Shown here piece after piece: positions 15,368-22,575 of a stretch of DNA of 64,000 bases. Origin of the DNA: Phycisphaerales bacterium. Its GTDB lineage: Bacteria; Planctomycetota; Phycisphaerae; Phycisphaerales; UBA1924. Location of the stretch: contig JAJDDO010000024.1 in the NCBI GenBank assembly GCA_029260265.1, forward strand, positions 745,458-809,457, written 5' to 3'. Below the pieces are notes generated by a model, which did not search any database, was not told where the DNA came from, and worked only from the letters and a program-made list of their open reading frames with translations. Each line of letters begins with the position of its first letter. Within the stretch, counting starts at the first letter, position 1. The position numbers were made by a program, and so were the translations under genes.

Positions 15368-16678
15368 TTAGACGAGCAACGCGGCGGGTGATTCGAGGAG
15401 TTGCTTGACGGAGTTGAGGTACGCTGCGGCCATGGTGCCGTCGATGATGCGATGGTCCGACGAGATGGTCATGGACATCTCGCTGCCGATGATGAGTTCG
15501 GCGTCGCCATTCTCGTCGTATTCGACAAAGGGCTTATCGATGGCCTTGCCGACCGCGAGGATGGCGGCGTTTGGCGGGTTGATGATCGCGGTAAAATGAT
15601 CTACGCCGAACATGCCCAGATTGCTAATGGTGAAGGTCGAGCCGGAGAGTTCCTGCGGGCTGAGCCCCTTGTCGCGGGCTTTGGAGGCGAGTCGTTTGGT
15701 CTCGGCGGAGATCTGACGAAGCCCTGATTGATCTGCATGATTGATTGTTGCTACGACGAGCCCGCCGCCCTTTTCGGGGGGGAGCGACACCGCGACACCG
15801 ATGTTGACCTGGGCGTGAAGGTCGATCGCGGGGCCTTGCGGGTTCCATGATGAGTTGATGAATGGGTGTTGGTGCATCGCCAGGGCGCATGCGCGGACGA
15901 GGAAATCGTTGACGGAGAGCTTGACGCCTTGGGGGGCGAGCTGCTCGTTGAGTTCGGTTCGCAGGGCGTTGAGTGCATCCATGCGTGCGCTGATGGTGAC
16001 CTGATAATGCGGGATGGTGGTCTTGGATTCGACCAGGCGTTTGGCGATGACCGAACGCATGGTGTTGAGGGGCACGGTCTTTGATTCGAGCGTTGCACCC
16101 GGCACGGGCATAGGCAATGGGGCGGGCGCGGATGCAGGAGCAGGTGACGCGGCGGTCGCCGGGCTGGGTGCTGTCGAGGTGCCGATGGCGTTCTCGACAT
16201 CTTTCTTGGTGATGCGCCCGGAGGGGCCGGTGCCGACGATGGTGGCGAGGTTGATGTTGTTCTCGGCAGCGATCTTTCGAGCAAGCGGGGAGACAAACAC
16301 ACGATCACCTGTTGTTGATTCCGCGGGCGGCTCGGCGACGGCGGTGGCGGAGGGTGCGTTGAGCTCGGAGCCGTTCTGCTGTGCGGTTGCTGGAGCGGGC
16401 GAGGCGGACATGCTCTTGGCAGCGTCCTCAACCGATTCGCCGTCCTCGGCGAGCACGATGATCGGGAGCCCGACAGCGATGGATTGGCCTTCGTCCACCG
16501 CGAGCGCAGCAACGGTGCCGTCGTCGAAAGATTCGAGTTCCATGGTGGCCTTGTCGGTCTCGATGTCGGCGATGACATCGCCGGCGGAGACGGCGTCGCC
16601 GGTATTGACATGCCATTTGACGACGGTGCCTTGTTCCATGGTGTCAGACAGGCGGGGCATGGTGATGCTGATGGGCAT
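15368..16678 (-). CDS. pdhC: Pyruvate dehydrogenase E2, dihydrolipoamide acetyltransferase
   Basis: 436 aa. Domains in order: one lipoyl domain (lipoylated Lys in IETDKATMELES, about residue 43), an Ala/Pro linker, an E3/E1-binding domain (VSPLARKIAAENNI..VGTGPSGRITKKDV, about 130-170), a second linker, and the catalytic acyltransferase domain ending in DHRIIDGTMAAAYL. It transfers acetyl groups from E1 to CoA. The E1-alpha/E1-beta/E2 order supports pyruvate as substrate, though another 2-oxo acid cannot be excluded. No E3 gene is in the window. Confidence 0.93.
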   Translation of the reverse strand: MPISITMPRLSDTMEQGTVVKWHVNTGDAVSAGDVIADIETDKATMELESFDDGTVAALAVDEGQSIAVGLPIIVLAEDGESVEDAAKSMSASPAPATAQQNGSELNAPSATAVAEPPAESTTGDRVFVSPLARKIAAENNINLATIVGTGPSGRITKKDVENAIGTSTAPSPATAASPAPASAPAPLPMPVPGATLESKTVPLNTMRSVIAKRLVESKTTIPHYQVTISARMDALNALRTELNEQLAPQGVKLSVNDFLVRACALAMHQHPFINSSWNPQGPAIDLHAQVNIGVAVSLPPEKGGGLVVATINHADQSGLRQISAETKRLASKARDKGLSPQELSGSTFTISNLGMFGVDHFTAIINPPNAAILAVGKAIDKPFVEYDENGDAELIIGSEMSMTISSDHRIIDGTMAAAYLNSVKQLLESPAALLV

Positions 16679-16728
16679 GGGGTGAATCCTTCAATCAGTC
16701 GGTGCAGCAGATCAACAAAGAGAAACTA

Positions 16729-17805
16729 TCAGTTGAGCATATCGCGGACAGCGTCCACAATCCGTTCCGGGTTCGGCAGGTAATCGTATTCGAGCCCCTT
16801 CGCATACGGTGTGGGGACATCCTCGGTGTTGAGCCTCGCGGGGGCCATGTCGAGCCAGTCGAAGCATCGCTCGCAGATCTGGGTGATGACCTCGCTCGCG
16901 ATCGAGGCGAAGGGCCAGGACTGGTCAACGACCAGGACCTTGTTGGTCACCTTGACGCGTTCGATGATCGATTCGATGTCCAGCGGGCGGATGGTGCGCA
17001 TGTCGAGGACATCGACCTCGATGCCTTCGGCGGCCAAGGTTTCGGCGGCCTCGAGGCAGAAGTTGACGGGGCGACCGAAGCTTACCAAGGTGACGGCGTC
17101 GCCTTCGCGGGCGAGGCGGGCTCTGCCGAAGGGGATGTAGTATTCCTCTTCGGGGACATGGGCCTTGTCGCCGAGCATGCGCTCGGATTCCATAAAGAAC
17201 ACGGGGTCGGGGTCGTTGATCGCGGTCTTGAGCAAGCCCTTGGCGTCATAGGGATTCGATGGGATCGCCATCTTGAGCCCGGGTACATTGGCGTAAAGTG
17301 CTTCGACGCACCAAGAGTGGGTCGAAGCGAGCTGCCCGCCCGCGCCGTCGTTGCCGCGGAAGACGATCGGGCAGCCGAATTGACCGCCCGACATGTAGAG
17401 CATCTTGGGCGCGTTGTTCAGGATCGGATCGGCAGCGACAAAGCTGAACGACCAGCTCATGAACTCGACGATCGGGCGAAGCCCGGTCATCGCCGCGGCG
17501 ATGGCCATGCCGGCGAACCCGTTCTCGGAGATCGGCGTGTCGATGATCCGCTTGGGCCCGAACTCGTCAAGCATGCCCTGCGAGATCTTGTACGCCCCGT
17601 TGTACTGAGCGACCTCTTCGCCGAGCAGGAACACGCGTTTGTCCTTGCGCATCTCTTCGGACATTGCTTCGCGGAGTGCTTCGCGGAACTGCACGATGCG
17701 GTCGCCTTCGCGGGAGGGGAGCTGGTCTTCGGAAAGGAAGACGGGCAACGCAGGGTTGTCGACGGCGGGGTGGATGTCGGTTTCAATCATGGGCATGGTG
17801 GTCAT
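16729..17805 (-). CDS. pdhB: Pyruvate dehydrogenase E1 component, beta subunit
   Basis: 358 aa, with a roughly 35-residue N-terminal extension before the conserved start of the fold (IVQFREALREAMSEEM). Typical E1-beta blocks are present: VFLLGEEVAQYNGAYK, RIIDTPISENGFAGMAI, VFRGNDGAGGQLASTHSW and VLVVDQSWPFASIASEV. It pairs with E1-alpha to decarboxylate pyruvate with TPP. It lies between E1-alpha (through a small TM gene) and E2 on the same strand. Confidence 0.93.
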   Translation of the reverse strand: MTTMPMIETDIHPAVDNPALPVFLSEDQLPSREGDRIVQFREALREAMSEEMRKDKRVFLLGEEVAQYNGAYKISQGMLDEFGPKRIIDTPISENGFAGMAIAAAMTGLRPIVEFMSWSFSFVAADPILNNAPKMLYMSGGQFGCPIVFRGNDGAGGQLASTHSWCVEALYANVPGLKMAIPSNPYDAKGLLKTAINDPDPVFFMESERMLGDKAHVPEEEYYIPFGRARLAREGDAVTLVSFGRPVNFCLEAAETLAAEGIEVDVLDMRTIRPLDIESIIERVKVTNKVLVVDQSWPFASIASEVITQICERCFDWLDMAPARLNTEDVPTPYAKGLEYDYLPNPERIVDAVRDMLN

Positions 17806-17968
17806 GGTGTATTTCTCGTTCGTCTTCGTTCCAGGGCGGACGGTTTATTTTTTTCTTCAACATCCAGATGATAATCACTGCAATGGGTATGAATGCCGCG
17901 ACCACTGCGCCTCCAAAGATCAAGATCCAAGTACCGAGACCCGGAATGCCTTCCTGCGCAAGTGTCAT
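17783..17968 (-). CDS. Small single-TM protein between pdhA and pdhB
   Basis: 61 aa: a short N-terminus, one strong TM helix (WILIFGGAVVAAFIPIAVII), a basic KKK anchor and a His/Asp-rich tail (HHDHHAHD). It begins 4 bp after pdhA and overlaps the pdhB start by 23 bp, filling the only gap in the operon. The ideal TM with positive-inside flank makes it more than chance, but no homologue is recognised. The His-rich tail could bind metal (speculation). Confidence 0.55.
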   Translation of the reverse strand: MTLAQEGIPGLGTWILIFGGAVVAAFIPIAVIIIWMLKKKINRPPWNEDEREIHHDHHAHD

Positions 17969-17972
17969 TTCA

Positions 17973-19076
17973 TCACATCAACGGGTTCTTGGTGCCGTGG
18001 GTGTAGGTTGCGGTGGGGGACAGGTTCTTTTCAGGGTTGGCGTAGACATCGGTGTACAGCTCGCCCGGTTCAGGGACCGCGGCGTTCTCCGCGGCTTCGA
18101 CGGCGTCGAGCACCGTGTTGCGGATCTCTTTCTGCATCGACTTCCAGCCGGCCTCGTCGATGTGCCCCATGCCCATCAAATCTGAGCAGAGCTTGGCGAT
18201 TGAGTCTTGGTCCTTGAACTGGTCGACCTCGTCCTTTGTCCGGTACTTCTGGGGGTCGGACATGGAATGTCCTTGGTAGCGGTAGGTCTTGAAGTTGACG
18301 AAGCCGGGGCGTTGTTTGTCGCGGCAGTCGTCGAAGAAGGGTTTGAGTTCGCTGTAGGCGTGGAGGATGTCGAGCCCGTCGATGGTGATGGACTTGATGC
18401 CGTAGCCCTTGGCGCGGTCTTCGAGGTTTTCGGAGTTGGCGGTGTGGCGGTTGATGGCGGTGCCCATCGAGTAGCCGTTGTTCTCGAGGATATAGATGAC
18501 CGGGAGGTCCCACAGCGAAGCGAGGTTCTGTGCCTCGTGGAAGGCGCCTTGATCGAGTGCGCCGTCGCCGAGGTAGCAGAGTGCGATCTTCTTTTTGCCG
18601 GTGCCGAGCACTTCGAGCTCGTACTTGGAGGCGAAGGCGAAGCCCGCGCCCATCGGGGTCTGTGCGGAGACGATGCCGTGCCCGCCGAAGAGCCAGTTGG
18701 GTTTGTCGAACATGTGCATGGATCCGCCCTTGCCCTTGGCGCATCCGGTGACTTTGCCGAACATCTCGGCCATGCATGCCTCGGCGGACATGCCGCGTGC
18801 GAGGGCGTGCCCGTGATCGCGGTAGGCGGTGACGACGGGGTCGTCGTCGTTGGTGCAGGCGATGGTGCCTACGGCACAGGCTTCCTGCCCGGAATAGATG
18901 TGGCAGAACCCGCCGATTTTGGCCTGCTGGTAGGCCTGCTGGGTGCGGTTTTCGAACTCGCGGATGAGCTGCATGTCATAAAGCCACTTGAGCATCATCT
19001 CTTTGGATGGCTTGGTGGGTGCGGGTTGCGAATCTGCTTTCGCGGGGTTGGTGCTTGTTGCCGGCGCTTGGGTCAT
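17973..19076 (-). CDS. pdhA: Pyruvate dehydrogenase E1 component, alpha subunit
   Basis: 367 aa from the ATG at 19076, chosen over the longer frame because the extra 40 residues are basic and lack conservation. Key blocks: IREFENRTQQAYQQ, HIYSGQEACAVG, VVTAYRDHGHALARG, GKGGSMHMF, and the TPP motif from GDGALDQGAFHE to YILENN. The phospho-loop region YRYQGHSMSDP is also present. First gene of the E1a/TM/E1b/E2 operon. Confidence 0.94.
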   Translation of the reverse strand: MTQAPATSTNPAKADSQPAPTKPSKEMMLKWLYDMQLIREFENRTQQAYQQAKIGGFCHIYSGQEACAVGTIACTNDDDPVVTAYRDHGHALARGMSAEACMAEMFGKVTGCAKGKGGSMHMFDKPNWLFGGHGIVSAQTPMGAGFAFASKYELEVLGTGKKKIALCYLGDGALDQGAFHEAQNLASLWDLPVIYILENNGYSMGTAINRHTANSENLEDRAKGYGIKSITIDGLDILHAYSELKPFFDDCRDKQRPGFVNFKTYRYQGHSMSDPQKYRTKDEVDQFKDQDSIAKLCSDLMGMGHIDEAGWKSMQKEIRNTVLDAVEAAENAAVPEPGELYTDVYANPEKNLSPTATYTHGTKNPLM

Positions 19077-19221
19077 GGCGTCGTGGTCCTTGTTCTTTTT
19101 CTTGTTTGATTGGTTGTGCAATGGGGCCTTTCGTCTTTGATCTGGTCGCCTGAGCACAAACAAATCCAAAACCGGGAACGGGCCCGGTCTGGGCATCCTG
19201 CGAGTATAGAGGATTCCTCGC

Positions 19222-20481
19222 TCATCGACAATCGGATGCGGGCTGAAAAGCGGTTCTTGATGCTCTTATCGCGAGGAGAATCATGAGGCAAACGATTCCC
19301 GAGGTGATCCCAATGACCCAGAGCCGGAAGGATTCTGGGTTGTTTCCAGCGATTCCGAGTCCCATGATGCCGCAGAGGGGGCCGAGGGTGTACCCGAGTC
19401 CGATAAGTGCCTCGTGTTTTCCACCGGCGTCGATCTCTGTGGATCCGACGGCGAGGGCGTAGTACAAAGCGCCGCAGTAGGTCATTGCGATACCGATGCC
19501 CGTGGTGAAGAGCCCGCCGATGAGCATGGGCATGGCGAGCGATGGGAAACTCGGAGCGAGCATGCAGGTGGTGAATCCGACGAGCAGCAAGGCCATCCCG
19601 GTCCAAGGCGTCCACCATCGCCCATGCCAACCATGCCAACGCTCGAAGAAGGCAAAGAGGGTCACGCGAGCGATCAGCCAGGTGCTCGCGATCGGGGTCT
19701 GCCAACCGATCGGGATTTCGAGTTTGGTCTCGACAACGGGCAGCAGTGGGGCCAACACCGAGAGGACGACATAGGACGCGATGAGCAGAATGCGGAATGT
19801 GCTCAAGAGTGGGCGGTAAGACTCGGGGTGTTGTTCGTGGTGCTCGCTGATGTGCTTGGGCGGGTCGCTCGGAAACCAGCGAAGGGCCGCGATCATGAGC
19901 AGGTGCATCACGCCGAGGATGGAGAGGATCGCGAGCGGGTTTGATTCGAGCAGCGGGGCCATCAGCCAGAATGCGGCAACAAGGGCGGCGGACCAGACAA
20001 TGTTGAAGCGTCCGATGGCGTTGCGGAGGGGCTTGCCCGAGCGCCCGCCGGAGAGGTAGCTCTCGACGATGGGCCAGAGCACGCCGGTGGCGGGGGAGAA
20101 GATCAATACCAGCACCCAGAATGCGGCGGGGGTGTATCGCGGGGCGAAAGAGTCCAGCAAGATCGGGAGTTGGCAGGCAACAGCGATCAGCAAAAGCACG
20201 AGGACGAGGCTGCCCCGTGTAGAGAGCCAATCATGTTTTTTGGTGTATCGGCGGACGATCGGGCCGGCGGTCAGGGCCCCGACGATGTACGACGCGCCGA
20301 GGGCCAGTGTGAGCAGCAGGTTCATGCCCTTGGCGTAGCCCAGCGAGTGGGTGGCGACGAAGGCAATGCCGTTGGTGACGATCCCGGTGCCCAGAGATCC
20401 GAGAAAGGTGAGGGCGAGGACAGCGCCCAGCGGGGTGGCGATGGCGGATTGATGAGACGAGATGGTGTTGGTCATTGCCAT
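19222..20481 (-). CDS. Major facilitator superfamily transporter
   Basis: About 419 aa from the ATG at 20481 (an alternative ATG lies at 20475). About twelve hydrophobic helices are visible, beginning GAVLALTFLGSLGTGIVTNG, with the MFS loop 2-3 signature degenerate (AGPIVRRYTKKHDWL). The substrate cannot be inferred. The last residues (SRTAFQPASDCR) resemble the peptide encoded by the REP repeat in valS, suggesting that the 3' end of the gene runs through a decayed REP. It sits upstream of pdhA on the same strand, 145 bp apart. Confidence 0.8.
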   Translation of the reverse strand: MAMTNTISSHQSAIATPLGAVLALTFLGSLGTGIVTNGIAFVATHSLGYAKGMNLLLTLALGASYIVGALTAGPIVRRYTKKHDWLSTRGSLVLVLLLIAVACQLPILLDSFAPRYTPAAFWVLVLIFSPATGVLWPIVESYLSGGRSGKPLRNAIGRFNIVWSAALVAAFWLMAPLLESNPLAILSILGVMHLLMIAALRWFPSDPPKHISEHHEQHPESYRPLLSTFRILLIASYVVLSVLAPLLPVVETKLEIPIGWQTPIASTWLIARVTLFAFFERWHGWHGRWWTPWTGMALLLVGFTTCMLAPSFPSLAMPMLIGGLFTTGIGIAMTYCGALYYALAVGSTEIDAGGKHEALIGLGYTLGPLCGIMGLGIAGNNPESFRLWVIGITSGIVCLMILLAIRASRTAFQPASDCR

Positions 20482-20542
20482 TGGTGCGGCGCGATCGTAG
20501 ACTGTCTGCGGCCTTCTGAGATGGGGGTTGACCAATGTGTTT

Positions 20543-20616
20543 GGTCCCGTAGCTCAACTGGATAGAGCGTCGGCCTCCGAAGCCGAAGGTTCTGCGTTCG
20601 AATCGCAGCGGGATCG
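20543..20616 (+). tRNA. tRNA-Arg (anticodon CCG)
   Basis: A full cloverleaf can be folded: acceptor GGTCCCG/CGGGATC (one G-T pair), D arm GCTC..GAGC, anticodon stem TCGGC/GCCGA with loop CTCCGAA, and T arm CTGCG-TTCGAAT-CGCAG. CCA is not encoded. The 3' 43 nt are repeated at 22470, marking it as the integration site of the adjacent element; the tRNA itself is intact. Confidence 0.96.
20573..20615 (+). repeat. Attachment site repeat within tRNA-Arg (att, left copy)
   Basis: 43 bp identical to 22470-22512, covering the anticodon stem-loop through the 3' acceptor strand. This is the usual crossover segment of tyrosine integrases. Confidence 0.9.
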
Positions 20617-20689
20617 TTGGAAAAAACATTGCTGAGGACGCGTAACGGCGTTTCCCGGTCGCTCCGGTGCAGCTCACACACCCTGATTC

Positions 20690-20709
20690 GCGCAGCCAAA
20701 TGGCTGCGC
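20690..20709. repeat. Palindrome near the left end of the element
   Basis: 9-bp perfect stem (GCGCAGCCA / TGGCTGCGC, 2-nt gap) 18 bp before the integrase ATG. A related palindrome sits near the right end (22345-22366). A second small hairpin (GCAGC/GCTGC, 20708-20723) encloses the integrase Shine-Dalgarno sequence. Confidence 0.65.
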
Positions 20710-20726
20710 AGCAGAGGAGCTGCAGC

Positions 20727-21431
20727 ATGAATGCCAGAACACCGAGTTATCGCAAGAGGTCCGGCCGCGATTTTGCAGTCGTTACGCTTACGGATTCGAT
20801 TTCGAAACAGCGTCGGGAATACCAACTCGGGAAGTATGGGTCGGCCAGTTCGAGGACCCTGTACTACCAACTGCTTGCCGAGTTCGAAGCCGCGGGCAAG
20901 CGGCTTCCTCCGGTCGATCGATGCGACCCAGATCAGGCGGGGACCACTGTCTCTGAGTTGTGCCTGGTCTACTTGGAGTGGGTCAAGGGTTACTACTCAA
21001 CGAGCGAGGCAAACAACATCAAGATAATCCTACGGGAGTTCAGAAAGTATCACGGATCAGATTTAGCGGAATCCATGGGACCAAATGCGTTGCGTCGATT
21101 TCGTGAAACCCTGATTAGTCCTGAATATGACTGGTCACGGAACTACTGCAACAGTCAGCTTAAACGGTTGAGGCGACTCTATAAATGGGCGGCCTCGCGT
21201 GAGATGGTGGCTGTGCATGTGTATGAGTCGATCCGCACACTTGAATCATTGAAGAAAGGCCGGACCGACGCCAGAGAGAATAAAAAGGTTGTGCCCGTAG
21301 ATATCGGCATTGTCGAGAAAACGATTCCATTTTTGAACAGGCAAGGGCCTGATCAAAAAACTGGGCAACTTGATTCCGGGAGGCGGGGGCAAGCTCGCAG
21401 TAAATGTTGGTGGCGGATCCTACTATCCTAA
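20727..21431 (+). pseudogene. Truncated tyrosine recombinase (integrase), catalytic domain lost
   Basis: Starts at the ATG 20727 behind an AGAGGAG site. The N-terminal arm-binding part and the SAM-like core-binding domain are present (TTVSELCLVYLEWVKGYYS, LRRFRETLI, LKRLRRLYKWAASREMVAV). Homology stops after VEKTIPFLNRQ, about residue 205. The R-H-R-Y catalytic domain is absent; from about 21341 the DNA belongs to a different gene read in another frame, so the last 30 residues (GPDQKTGQLDSG..) are out-of-frame noise. The product cannot catalyse recombination. Confidence 0.85.
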
Positions 21432-21699
21432 GCCTTCATTATCACAGACGAAGAACGCACTCAGGCGAGTTCATAAATTATTAGGCGGAAAACCCAAAGG
21501 CATGGTGAGGAAGCCTGGAAAAATGGGTGGTGGTGGAGCTCGAGTGACGAAGGATGGAAAAATTAACTACCGGCTGGACAATCAAGGCCACACGCCCGGG
21601 GGAAATCATCTTAACGGGAAGGAACCTCATATAGATTGGGCTGATTGGAGAAATGGTAAGAGAAATTCCGGCGGGGATTATGGTTCGGAACCAATTTGA
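21337..21699 (+). pseudogene. C-terminal fragment of a polymorphic toxin
   Basis: Frame 1 opens after a stop at 21334-21336 and reads GLIKKLGNLIPGGGGKLAV, a Gly-rich lead-in typical of the joint between carrier and toxin tip in secreted polymorphic toxins, then a compact basic C-terminal domain (INYRLDNQGHTPGGNHLNG, PHIDWADW). His, Asp and Trp residues cluster at the end, as in many nuclease tips, but I cannot name the family. The carrier, signal and secretion parts are missing; a TTG at 21370 is the only start candidate. It is followed 42 bp later by a possible immunity gene. Confidence 0.55.
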
Positions 21700-21741
21700 G
21701 CAATACTCGATTAAGTTGAACGGCTATTGAATGGAATTGAT

Positions 21742-22176
21742 ATGTTACATAAATCAAAATTTGAGCGATGCCAGCTGTTCTTGCAAGAAATTGATGACTT
21801 GAAGAAAGAAATAAATGCTAGAATCGTAAATGGGGAATCGCTTCAGTTCGTAGACGAGCTGAAGCGATTCTATCAGGGCACCGAAGAGCAGGTCCGTGAC
21901 AAACAAGTGTTTTGCCAAGAATATCAGGACCTAGGGCAGTTGCGTGTAGATTTGCTTCGCCGGCAAGATTTGCTTGAATCGATCGTATATCTTAACTGGG
22001 AGTTGTTTCAAGATCTTGTCGAACTGAATTATCAAGATTTGCTTGATGAAGAATTGTTCGAGGACTGCGTCTGGCTGCCAGTCCGTGATGAGACTGATAT
22101 TATTGTTCCTGGACAGTTTATGTACTCCATTGATCATGATGGCGGAATATGGTATACAGATTTGTCAATCAAATAA
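21742..22176 (+). CDS. Hypothetical acidic protein, possible immunity protein
   Basis: 144 aa from the ATG at 21742 (a TTG at 21727 would add five residues). Predominantly helical and acidic in its centre (LDEELFEDCVWLPVRDETD), ending in a beta-like IDHDGGIWYTDLSIK. No family recognised. Size, acidity, low GC and position directly behind a toxin tip are typical of the cognate immunity protein in toxin/immunity cassettes; this is inference from context only. Confidence 0.5.
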   Translation: MLHKSKFERCQLFLQEIDDLKKEINARIVNGESLQFVDELKRFYQGTEEQVRDKQVFCQEYQDLGQLRVDLLRRQDLLESIVYLNWELFQDLVELNYQDLLDEELFEDCVWLPVRDETDIIVPGQFMYSIDHDGGIWYTDLSIK

Positions 22177-22469
22177 TATTTTTCCGCGGCACCTTTCTCT
22201 CGTAGAGGGGCGTATTCAGAGTACATATCACAGACCATGATCCATGAACAAGTTGCCGGTTGCCCTCGCTTCCGCGAAACTGAAGCAGGCTTCATCCGAA
22301 CTCGGATCACTGAGTTCAATTTCACGATCGCCATTCTTCAAGCCTTGCGCAGCCACGGCTGCGCAAACAGTGCATACTCGGTACATGTGAGTGCGAATTA
22401 CGCGACATTTGATGAACGATAACCCTATGCATAGACTGTAGATGTACATTTCAGGCTGCACTGAAAGTT
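22177..22469. other. Non-coding right end of the element
   Basis: 293 bp with no convincing gene. It holds a perfect 10-bp palindrome (22345-22366) related to the one at the left end; the rest shows no structure I can assign. Confidence 0.5.
22345..22366. repeat. Palindrome near the right end of the element
   Basis: TTGCGCAGCC / GGCTGCGCAA with a 2-nt gap, sharing the GCGCAGCC..GGCTGCGC core with the palindrome at 20690-20709. Confidence 0.65.
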
Positions 22470-22512
22470 GCCTCCGAAGCCGAAGGTTCTGCGTTCGAAT
22501 CGCAGCGGGATC
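22470..22512 (+). repeat. Attachment site repeat (att, right copy)
   Basis: 43 bp identical to the 3' part of tRNA-Arg (20573-20615). Upstream sequence does not complete a cloverleaf, so it is not a tRNA gene. Confidence 0.9.
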
Positions 22513-22517
22513 ACTTG

Positions 22518-22543
22518 AAACCCTCCAATCTGGAGGGTTTTTT
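22518..22543 (+). terminator. Rho-independent terminator just beyond the right att site
   Basis: Perfect 10-bp stem AAACCCTCCA/TGGAGGGTTT with a 3-nt loop and T run, 5 bp after the att copy. Before integration it would have lain just behind tRNA-Arg, so it is probably the original tRNA terminator displaced by 1.9 kb. Confidence 0.85.
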
Positions 22544-22563
22544 CATGGAGTGGCATGGCCTGC

Positions 22564-22569
22564 TATTCT
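22564..22569 (+). promoter_or_regulatory. -10 element (TATTCT), leaderless type
   Basis: TATTCT ends 6 nt before the ATG at 22576; no Shine-Dalgarno sequence is present. Confidence 0.45.
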
Positions 22570-22575
22570 TTGTGT

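Larger units (their letters stand above)
20573..22512 (+). mobile_element. tRNA-Arg-integrated element remnant (about 1.9 kb)
   Basis: Bounded by 43-bp perfect direct repeats that equal the 3' part of tRNA-Arg from the anticodon stem to the acceptor end. Inside are an integrase gene that has lost its catalytic half, a polymorphic-toxin C-terminal fragment, a possible immunity gene, and two related palindromes near the ends. The interior is visibly more AT-rich than the flanks, fitting foreign origin. The original element was presumably much larger and has been internally deleted. Confidence 0.85.

Noticed and set aside
16702-17871. Plus-strand open frame (389 codons) opposite pdhB
   Set aside because: Shadow of E1-beta; no domains and no ribosome-binding site.
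19073-20230. Minus-strand frame (385 codons) rich in Arg/His overlapping the MFS gene
   Set aside because: Out-of-frame reading of the transporter; the MFS frame has TM helices and a proper start.
22470-22512. A second tRNA-Arg gene
   Set aside because: Only the 3' 43 nt are present; sequence upstream cannot form the D arm or acceptor 5' strand. It is an att repeat.
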